Notes under the pieces: model-generated
What the model was told of the DNA's origin: nothing
The model's database searches: none
The model's input: only the letters and a program-made list of their open reading frames with translations
From: Actinomycetota bacterium
GTDB lineage: Bacteria; Actinomycetota; Acidimicrobiia; Acidimicrobiales; Aldehydirespiratoraceae
Reading direction: 5' to 3'
DNA length: 24,978 nucleotides
NCBI GenBank assembly: GCA_012271125.1
Contig: JAAXHB010000084.1
Coordinates: 1-24,978 of the forward strand
Made by a program: the position numbers and the translations under genes
Shown here: piece after piece, positions 8,084 through 14,544 of the stretch
How positions within the stretch are numbered: the stretch's first letter is position 1
Layout of the letters: every line of letters begins with the position of its first letter

Positions 8084-8898
8084 TTCCAGCTGCGTTTGAT
8101 TACAAGGTCGCCGAGTCGGCTGAGCATGCGATTTCGCTGCTTGGTGAACATGGTGACGAGGCCAAGCTGCTGGCGGGTGGTCACAGCCTGATTCCGATGA
8201 TGCGCTACCGGCTGGCATCGCCGTCGGTGCTAGTGGATGTGGGTCGCCTGAACGACTTGAACTACATCCGCCGCTCTAACGGCAGCGTGGCGATTGGTGC
8301 ACTAACTACTCATAGCGATCTAGAGCATTCCGATGAGCTGAAGCAGTCTTGTCCTTTGCTGGCGTCTGTTGCAGCTCTTGTCGGTGACCCTGCGGTGCGT
8401 CATCGTGGAACGCTGGGCGGGACGTTGGCTCACGCCGACCCTGCCTCAGACTTGCCCGCCGCGGTGTTGGCGTTGGATGGGACGATTACGGTTCAAGGTC
8501 CTGGTGGTTCGCGTGAGATTGCGGCTAGTGATTTCTTTGCCGGCTATTTCGAGTCGGCGCTGGCTGATGATGAGATGATCACCGAGGTCAGCGTGCCTGT
8601 GTCAACAGGTGGCTGGAACTATCAGAAGTTCAACCGCCGCGCCCAGGACTGGGCGATTGTTGGTGTGGCAGTTGCTGAAGGCGGCAAGGGCGTGAGTCTG
8701 GTCAATATGGGTTCCACGCCGTTGCGTGCCACCGCGGTGGAGGAGGCTGTCGCCTCTGGCGCGCCGGCTGCTGACGCTGCTGCGGTTGCTGCCGATGGTC
8801 TAACCCCGCCGTCTGATTTAAACGCTGACCCGGACTACCGCGCTCATTTAGCCCGAGTTTTAACCCACCGAGCCCTCACCACCTCCGGCCTCAACTAA
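8080..8898 (+). CDS. coxM: Molybdenum hydroxylase medium subunit, FAD-binding (CoxM-like)
   Basis: A 272-residue flavoprotein subunit that accepts electrons from the 2Fe-2S subunit and passes them to quinone or another acceptor. The two FAD pyrophosphate-binding motifs are present: AGGHS (32-36) and TLGGTLAHADPASD (111-124). A C-terminal CO_deh_flav_C-like segment follows (YQKFNRRAQDWAIVGVAVA). The ATG at 8080 overlaps the large-subunit stop as ATGA. The gene is slightly shorter than typical CoxM. No maturation genes (coxD/E/F/G, mobA-like or XdhC-like) follow in this window, so cofactor insertion must be provided from elsewhere. A terminator-like hairpin lies 17 bases after the stop. Confidence 0.88.
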   Translation: MIPAAFDYKVAESAEHAISLLGEHGDEAKLLAGGHSLIPMMRYRLASPSVLVDVGRLNDLNYIRRSNGSVAIGALTTHSDLEHSDELKQSCPLLASVAALVGDPAVRHRGTLGGTLAHADPASDLPAAVLALDGTITVQGPGGSREIAASDFFAGYFESALADDEMITEVSVPVSTGGWNYQKFNRRAQDWAIVGVAVAEGGKGVSLVNMGSTPLRATAVEEAVASGAPAADAAAVAADGLTPPSDLNADPDYRAHLARVLTHRALTTSGLN

Positions 8899-8915
8899 CT
8901 CCGGCTTCTGCTGGA

Positions 8916-8945
8916 CTCGGACAGTCCGAGGTTTGCTGTTTTACG
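8916..8945 (+). terminator. Hairpin followed by T-rich run after coxM
   Basis: CTCGGA (8916-8921), loop CAG and TCCGAG (8925-8930) form a perfect 6-bp stem. It is followed by the T-rich stretch GTTTGCTGTTTTA. This is a weak but correctly placed candidate intrinsic terminator for the cox-like operon. Confidence 0.45.
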
Positions 8946-9062
8946 ATTTGACTGGGGTGGGGGTGGTGTTCTAGGTTGAGCTTGGTGATTGGGTCCAGAT
9001 GGCCTGATTGCTAGTGCGCAGGATCGTAAGTTAAAGTGAATCGGCTTCACCGTGGGACGATC

Positions 9063-9142
9063 TGGGGCAGAAAATCTGCCCCACTGTGCACACAAAAAGT
9101 GTGCCGGTGTCATTTCCTTCGGGTTATGGCACCGGCCCTTTT
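9063..9142 (+). other. Array of three consecutive hairpins upstream of the gamma-glutamyltransferase gene
   Basis: Three stem-loops follow each other without gaps. The first is a perfect 9-bp stem with a 3-base loop (arms 9063-9071 and 9075-9083). The second is a perfect 6-bp stem with an AAAAA loop (9088-9093 and 9099-9104). The third is an 11-bp stem with one wobble pair (9103-9113 and 9126-9136), followed by CCTTTT. Stems two and three share two bases, so they compete slightly. The last stem plus its short T-run resembles an intrinsic terminator. The whole could be a composite terminator or a structured leader or small RNA for the next gene, which starts 45 bases later. Confidence 0.55.
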
Positions 9143-9186
9143 GGTATAGGGCTGCTGCCTCCTGAGACGCTAGAAAAGGTGCGGTG

Positions 9187-10728
9187 ATGCGTGGCGGGGC
9201 GGTTGTTGCCGTGGATGGTTTGGCGTCGGCGGCTGGGGTGGAGCTATTGCGTCGAGGCGGCAGTGCGGTTGACGCTGTGGTAGGGGCTAACGCTGTCTTA
9301 GCGGTGACGTCGCCGCATATGTGCGGGCCCGGTGGAGATGTTTGGGCACTGGTGGCTGACAGCTCAGAAGTAGTTGCGTTGGATGCGTCGGGATTCGCGG
9401 GATCGGGAGCAGATCCAGAGGAACTGCGGGCGGCGGGGCATACGGAAATGCCGATGAAAAATCATGTGGCATCGGTAACGGTCCCAGGAGCAGTCGACGG
9501 TTGGCTTGCGTTACATGAACGGTTTGGGCGCCTTGAACTAGCCGAAGTGCTAGCCGAAGCGATACGGCTAGCAGAGGAAGGATTTCCGGCGTCGCCATTG
9601 TTGGCAGAGCGAGCTTCTGAGGTCGGAGACATTGCCGGCAATACCGACATCCTTAGAGATTTGGTGGAAGGGCAGCTACTGACAAGGCCGGGGACGGCTA
9701 GGACGCTAAGAGCCATTGCCGAGTCGGGACGAGACGGTTTTTATGGTGGCGAGTTTGGGGAGGCACTGTTGGAGTTGGGCGCGGGGGAGTACACAAGCAG
9801 CGATTTGGAGCGTCCGATTGCGCGCTGGGTTGAACCGATCCAAGTTGACGCATATGGGCACACGATTTGGACGGTGCCGCCGTCGTCGCAGGGATACATC
9901 ACATTGGCTTCGGCTTGGATTGCCGATGGGTTGGAGATGCCCGATGAACCCAATGACGTTTGGGTTCATCTGTTGGTTGAATCGGCAACGCAGGCGGCCC
10001 ATGACCGGATGGACGTGCTGCATGAAGGCGCGGATGGGCAAGCGTTGCTGTCACCAGAACGTCTGAAGCCTCGACGAGATGCCATTGACCCCAGTAGAGC
10101 TTCAGATGTGAGTACACCTGCCGGAGCAGGAGATACGACCTACATGTGCGCTGTCGATTCTGACGGAATGGGAGTGTCGTTGATCAACTCCAATGCAAGC
10201 GGATTTGGAGCGAATCTGATAGCCGGTGATACCGGAATCTTCTTACATGACCGCGGCATTGGCTTCAACCTTGAGCCGGGGCATCCGGCTGAATATGGGC
10301 CTAGGCGTCGTCCGCCGCACACGCTGTCGCCGGCTTTGGTTACGAACACGGATGGGAGTTTGCGGATGGTGTTGGGGACTATGGGTGGTGATGCTCAGCC
10401 ACAGATATTGCTTCAGTTACTGGATCGGATACTCCGGCTTGAGCAAGACTCGACTTGCGCGGTGAACGCTCCGCGCTGGGTGATCTCGTCCACCGATGAC
10501 GACACCGGCTTCGGAACTTGGAAACACAGCACCGCCCGCCAGGTCGTTATCGAAGACGCCTCAACCGGTTGGGCTGACGGACTAGTAGGTCGTGGGCATC
10601 AGGTCGTTGTCGTCAACGACAGTCCGAGCAGTTTCGGACATGCCCACGTCATCAAAATCACCGATGACGGTCAGCTCGAAGCCGCTGTCGACCCCCGCTG
10701 CCTAATTGGAACCGTCGAGAGTCTCTAG
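9187..10728 (+). CDS. Gamma-glutamyltransferase family protein (cytosolic type)
   Basis: A 513-residue N-terminal nucleophile hydrolase. These enzymes self-cleave before a threonine to give two subunits and transfer or hydrolyse gamma-glutamyl groups. N-terminal features are the SPHMCGPGGD segment and VTVPGAVDGW. The predicted cleavage site is GDTTYMCAVD, with the nucleophile at Thr317 counting from ATG 9187. Downstream RRRPPHTLSPALV and GTMGGDAQPQ match the small-subunit oxyanion and binding region. The ATG at 9187 lies seven bases after AAAAGG; the GTG at 9184 in the same frame is the alternative. No signal peptide or lipobox is present, unlike the periplasmic enterobacterial enzyme, so the protein is probably cytosolic and may act as an acylase or hydrolase on another amide. 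It stands alone between two hairpin and repeat regions. Confidence 0.87.
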   Translation: MRGGAVVAVDGLASAAGVELLRRGGSAVDAVVGANAVLAVTSPHMCGPGGDVWALVADSSEVVALDASGFAGSGADPEELRAAGHTEMPMKNHVASVTVPGAVDGWLALHERFGRLELAEVLAEAIRLAEEGFPASPLLAERASEVGDIAGNTDILRDLVEGQLLTRPGTARTLRAIAESGRDGFYGGEFGEALLELGAGEYTSSDLERPIARWVEPIQVDAYGHTIWTVPPSSQGYITLASAWIADGLEMPDEPNDVWVHLLVESATQAAHDRMDVLHEGADGQALLSPERLKPRRDAIDPSRASDVSTPAGAGDTTYMCAVDSDGMGVSLINSNASGFGANLIAGDTGIFLHDRGIGFNLEPGHPAEYGPRRRPPHTLSPALVTNTDGSLRMVLGTMGGDAQPQILLQLLDRILRLEQDSTCAVNAPRWVISSTDDDTGFGTWKHSTARQVVIEDASTGWADGLVGRGHQVVVVNDSPSSFGHAHVIKITDDGQLEAAVDPRCLIGTVESL

Positions 10729-10748
10729 CAGCTGTCGCGGTCGTCCAT

Positions 10749-10774
10749 ATTGTCAATGGTTATTGTCAATGGTT
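10749..10774 (+). repeat. 13-bp perfect tandem duplication
   Basis: ATTGTCAATGGTT is repeated exactly and contiguously (10749-10761 and 10762-10774) in the 76-base gap before the HMG-CoA-synthase-like gene. It may be an operator or simply a replication-slippage duplication. Confidence 0.75.
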
Positions 10775-10804
10775 TGACCTGATAAGGGTGGGTAGTGTGA
10801 GAAG

Positions 10805-12289
10805 GTGAGAGGGGTTGTGGCGGCGGCGGGATATGTGCCGCGGCATCGGCTGGACAGAGCCGAAATCCGAGAGTTTTTCAGGGCAGGTGGAGTTGGGTCT
10901 GGGCAGCGAAGCGTTGCCGGATACGACGAAGACACCACAACAATGGGACAAGCTGCAACGCAGGCACTGTTAAGCGACCTTTCACCTGCCGCCAGCGATG
11001 TTGTCTCAACGGTTGAACCTATAACGCCGGGGGAAGGCCAGGGCAAGCAAGGGACTTTGATGCCGTCGTCGTTGTGGTTCTCCACCACTACCCCTGCCTA
11101 CTTGGACAAAAACAACTCCTCGATAATGGATGCTGCGCTAGATATGCATGCAGGTGATCCGATTGACGTGGGCGGTGCGCTGCGGTCGGGTCCGGCAATG
11201 TTGCGCACGGCATTAGCGAGTCAGGGTGGGCCGCAGATAATGGCAGTTGCTACCGACATGCGCACAGGACTACCGACTAGCGACGATGAAGCCCTAGGCG
11301 GTGACGGAGCGGCTGCTGTGCTCATACGAGACGACTCCGAGCAGGCACCCGTCATCGCACAGTACATAGGTGGTGCTTGTGCGAGCTCTGCGTCGTTGGA
11401 GCGTTGGAGACTTCCCGACGGGTCGATGTCGACAACGTGGGAGGAGCGATTGGGTGAGTTGTTCGCTGAATGGGTGCTAGAGGGCCCAGTTCAAACTGCC
11501 AACATTCAGGCCGAAATCATCAATCTTGGAGTTCAACACATTGGGGTAACGGGAATGAATGCTCGCTTAGCGCGGGCAGTTCGTAAGAAGTTGCACAGCT
11601 ATCACCCCAAAGCCGCCTTTATTGACATCTTTGACGACACGGTGGGAACGACCGGTACGGCGCATATGTCGTTGATGTTGTGTGCTGCGTTGGAACGGGC
11701 GCAGCCAGGTGAGGTCATCATGTTGGTGTCGGTAGACGACGGTGCAGATGTTGTCATCTTGCAAGCAACCAATGCGATTGCCAATTTCAAGCCAATGTGT
11801 CCGGTCAGCGCTCAGGTGGCGGCAGGTAAACCGGTGAGCTATGGGCGTTTTTTGGCATGGCGAGAGATGGTTCAGGTTCAGCCACCGAATCGGCCTGCTC
11901 CGACGCGGCCATCCACTCCTGCTGTTAGTCGACAACACGGCTGGAAATACGGCCTTCGGGCAAGAAAGGATCCTCAAACGCAAGTATTGCAGACGTCGCC
12001 CCAGCGGACGTTTAACTGGCGGGAATCGCCTGAGATGCGTTACACCAACTTGGCGACACAGACGGCGAATGTCAGGAGCTTTGCGGTGGATCGGCTGGCG
12101 TATTCGCCGAATCCGCCGGTGATTATGGCGGTGCTGGACTTCGATGGCGGCGAGTGCATGCCGATGGAGCTCACAGATGTGTCGCCTGATGAAGTGGTAC
12201 CAGGGATGCAGGTAGAGCCGACGTTTCGACGGATGTACACAGCAGAAGGCGTCCACAACTACTTCTGGAAGGCAAGACCAGTGCTATGA
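10805..12289 (+). CDS. HMG-CoA-synthase-like condensing domain fused to a DUF35/OB-fold domain, both lacking key cysteines
   Basis: A 494-residue fusion. Residues 1-330 have the KASIII/HMG-CoA-synthase-like fold pattern: GVVAAAGYVPRHRLDR start, FSTTTPAYLDKNNSS, ALGGDGAAAVLI and the DTVGTTGTAHMSLML segment. Residues about 345-494 are a DUF35-type domain (GRFLAWREM..., the OB-fold strand VRSFAVDRLAYSPNPPVIMAVLDFDGG, and the terminal YTAEGVHNYFWKARPV). Two key features are absent. The position of the HMG-CoA synthase nucleophile (NAC in the family) reads GAL with Leu126, and the rubredoxin-like zinc ribbon expected around residues 384-415 contains no cysteine. The protein is therefore likely a binding or scaffold partner rather than a catalyst. 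In archaeal and bacterial relatives such proteins assemble with a thiolase, which is the next gene here, 27 bases downstream. The GTG at 10805 is chosen because the fold begins there. Confidence 0.8.
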   Translation: MRGVVAAAGYVPRHRLDRAEIREFFRAGGVGSGQRSVAGYDEDTTTMGQAATQALLSDLSPAASDVVSTVEPITPGEGQGKQGTLMPSSLWFSTTTPAYLDKNNSSIMDAALDMHAGDPIDVGGALRSGPAMLRTALASQGGPQIMAVATDMRTGLPTSDDEALGGDGAAAVLIRDDSEQAPVIAQYIGGACASSASLERWRLPDGSMSTTWEERLGELFAEWVLEGPVQTANIQAEIINLGVQHIGVTGMNARLARAVRKKLHSYHPKAAFIDIFDDTVGTTGTAHMSLMLCAALERAQPGEVIMLVSVDDGADVVILQATNAIANFKPMCPVSAQVAAGKPVSYGRFLAWREMVQVQPPNRPAPTRPSTPAVSRQHGWKYGLRARKDPQTQVLQTSPQRTFNWRESPEMRYTNLATQTANVRSFAVDRLAYSPNPPVIMAVLDFDGGECMPMELTDVSPDEVVPGMQVEPTFRRMYTAEGVHNYFWKARPVL

Positions 12290-12316
12290 CCGCAACAAGA
12301 AGTTGGTGGTGACGTT

Positions 12317-13534
12317 ATGAGCTCAAGGGGTATCGGCTTCAAGGGCATTACCGACAAGGTCGCGATTATCGGAATGGGTTGCACGCCATTTGGTGAGCAC
12401 TGGGATATGTCGCTAGATGATCTGATCCGCGAGGCTGCGTATTGCGCTTATCAAAGCGCAGGGATTGACCAAGATGCGGTGGATGCGTTTTGGTTTGGGA
12501 CAGCGCAGTCGGCAGCGTCGGGCATAGCGATGGCGTCGGCATTAGGCGTTCGCGATAAGCCGGTGACACGGGTTGAGAACTACTGCGCCACAGGGTCAGA
12601 TGCGTTGCGGGCGGCTTGTTACGGTGTGGCGAGCGGTGCTTATGACGTTGTGCTCGCGTTGGGGGCTGAGAAGGTTAAAGACAGTGGCTATCAGGGACTG
12701 AACGCCTTTCCGATTCCTAATGCCGGCACGCAGCTCAATGTCACCGCTGCTGCACGCTATGCCATGGTTTTGGAGGCTTACGCGGCGAAATATGGCCTTG
12801 ATGTTGAGCGGGCGCGGTATGTGGCGGCGAAAATTGCTGAGAAGAACCACCGCAACGGAGCGCTCAACCCGTTAGCGCAATTCCAGCGAGAAATCAGCGC
12901 CGAAAAGATTTGTGAAATGCCGCCGGTAGCAGGAAGGCTGAGCGTGTATGACTGTGCCGGAGTTGCTGACGGTGCGGCTGCGGCGATTGTGTGCCGAGCC
13001 GAAGATGCTTCGAAGTATTGCGACACCCCGCTTTATGTAAAGGCGATGGCTTTGGTGACCGGTGATGGAACTGGCGTAGTTGATCCGAGCTATGACTACA
13101 CGACATTTCCTGAGGTCGTGGCATCGGCTCAGGCTGCTTATGCGCAGGCAGGTATCAGTGATCCGCGCGGTCAGCTCGCTTTGGCGGAGGTGCATGACTG
13201 CTTTACCCCGACTGAGCTGATATTGATGGAAGACCTGGGGTTTGCTGATCGGGGATTCGCGCATCAGGCGGTTGTTAATGGCAGGTTCAGTCTTGGAGCG
13301 GACCTGGTGGACTTAGCGGTCAACACTGATGGAGGATTGAAGGCTTGCGGGCATCCTGTTGGAGCTAGCGGGTTGCGGATGGTTTATGAGATATGGCTGC
13401 AGCTGCGAGGCGAAGCACCGGCTGAGCGGGCAATTCTTGCCGAGCATCGTCAGCGTGGTCTTGGGTTGACGCAGAACCTGGGCGGGTATCCAGGCGAGCT
13501 GGTCAGCTTCGTCGGTATTTTTGGAACCTCTTGA
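12317..13534 (+). CDS. SCP2-type thiolase / acetyl-CoA acetyltransferase family
   Basis: A 405-residue thiolase-fold protein that would condense or cleave acyl-CoA thioesters in the cytosol. The nucleophile is Cys90 in VENYCATGSDALR. His293 lies in EVHDCFTPTE, the HDCF motif typical of the SCP2 subfamily, and His346 lies in GHPVGASG. The family-like end QNLGGYPGELVSFVGIFG is present, so the gene looks intact. ATG 12317 follows the DUF35 fusion closely, with GGTGGTGAC upstream, so the two are likely cotranslated and their products may form one complex. The substrate could be acetoacetyl-CoA or a branched or steroid-derived acyl-CoA; the sequence does not decide. The stop codon lies inside a long perfect hairpin. 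Confidence 0.9.
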   Translation: MSSRGIGFKGITDKVAIIGMGCTPFGEHWDMSLDDLIREAAYCAYQSAGIDQDAVDAFWFGTAQSAASGIAMASALGVRDKPVTRVENYCATGSDALRAACYGVASGAYDVVLALGAEKVKDSGYQGLNAFPIPNAGTQLNVTAAARYAMVLEAYAAKYGLDVERARYVAAKIAEKNHRNGALNPLAQFQREISAEKICEMPPVAGRLSVYDCAGVADGAAAAIVCRAEDASKYCDTPLYVKAMALVTGDGTGVVDPSYDYTTFPEVVASAQAAYAQAGISDPRGQLALAEVHDCFTPTELILMEDLGFADRGFAHQAVVNGRFSLGADLVDLAVNTDGGLKACGHPVGASGLRMVYEIWLQLRGEAPAERAILAEHRQRGLGLTQNLGGYPGELVSFVGIFGTS

Positions 13535-13543
13535 GGTTCCAAA
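13520..13543 (+). terminator. 11-bp perfect hairpin spanning the thiolase stop codon
   Basis: TTTGGAACCTC (13520-13530) pairs perfectly with GAGGTTCCAAA (13533-13543) across a 2-base centre. The TGA stop (13532-13534) sits in the centre and 3' arm. No T-run follows, so it is not a standard intrinsic terminator. It may protect the 3' end of the mRNA or slow ribosomes or polymerase. Confidence 0.6.
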
Positions 13544-13654
13544 TCATAAGCACCGCGGCACGACTTAGTGTCATAGCTTCGGCGCTCGTGGCGTCGAAGC
13601 CATCGTCATTGTCGACAATGTTTACTGTCATAGGCATCCTCTAACCTCACAGGC

Positions 13655-14473
13655 ATGGCTAAGTGGGATCGGGCACCTGAGCATCCGTTTGAGAGCAACG
13701 TCACGAGGTTGCGTTTGCGGCTTGATCCAATCACTCGGGTCGTGGCGCAGGTGCAGTTTTCGCCGGTGTTGAGCGTGCGGGACGACAATTTTGTGGTGGG
13801 GTTTCAGGAGCGGGTGCGGCATAAGTATCCGTTGTTGTCTAAGGACACCCAGCATCGGGTGGATCAGGACGGGTCGGGGCGGTTGCAGGTCACGACGGCA
13901 CCGATTTGGCGTTTCAATGACACTGATGACATGTGGCAGTTGTCTTTGAGTGAGACGTTTGTGTCTTTGCATAGTGCGGAGTACAGCGACCGGTATGACT
14001 TTGAGGGGCGATTGCGCTTTGCGGTGGATGCGGTGGCGGAGTTCATTCAGCCGGTGATGTCGACTCGCATCGGGGTGCGGTATACGAATCATTTGACGGG
14101 GGCGGCGTTGGAGAATTTGGGGGAGTACATCCGGCCGCAGATGTTGGGGTTGATCAATGTGCCGATTGAGGAGGGTGGGATTTCGTTGCAGTGGACCGCC
14201 GCGGATTTTGATGTGCAGGATGCGAGTGTGCGGATTTGTTGGGGCAATGTGCCGGCAGAGACTACGCCGGATGATTCGATTGAGCCGATCAATGAAGACA
14301 GCTGGGTGATGGATTTGGACGCTTACTCGGAGAAGTTGGCGCCATTTGACCCGATGGCGTGCGTGGAGGAGGCGTTTCAGTATCGGGAGTTGGTGTATTC
14401 GTTTTTCCGGTGGACGGTGTCGAATGAGTTTTTGGACGACCATGGGTCGGAGCCTGAGCTTGACATGGTGTGA
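13655..14473 (+). CDS. TIGR04255 family protein of unknown function
   Basis: A 272-residue soluble protein that resembles the sporadically distributed TIGR04255 family. It shows the VVAQVQFSPVLSV segment and FQERVRHKYP near the N-terminus, then WRFNDTDDMWQLSLSETFVSLHSAEYSDRYDFEGRLR in the first half. RIGVRYTNHL follows in the middle. No signal peptide, membrane segment or catalytic motif is visible. The start at ATG 13655 lacks a strong ribosome-binding site. The family's function is not established. In other genomes such genes are often found in variable regions, and here it separates a thiolase from a CoA-transferase, so its link to CoA metabolism may be only positional. Confidence 0.8.
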   Translation: MAKWDRAPEHPFESNVTRLRLRLDPITRVVAQVQFSPVLSVRDDNFVVGFQERVRHKYPLLSKDTQHRVDQDGSGRLQVTTAPIWRFNDTDDMWQLSLSETFVSLHSAEYSDRYDFEGRLRFAVDAVAEFIQPVMSTRIGVRYTNHLTGAALENLGEYIRPQMLGLINVPIEEGGISLQWTAADFDVQDASVRICWGNVPAETTPDDSIEPINEDSWVMDLDAYSEKLAPFDPMACVEEAFQYRELVYSFFRWTVSNEFLDDHGSEPELDMV

Positions 14474-14544
14474 GCGGGGTGAGGCGTCGGCGTTGACGCT
14501 GCGGTGGTTAGTGAGGGCGTTGGTGTGCTGCTGGCGGTGACGGT

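Noticed and set aside
9054..9164. Small ORF across the three-hairpin region with Cys/His residues
   Set aside because: No ribosome-binding site, and the Cys/His spacing is explained by the hairpin sequences rather than by a domain.
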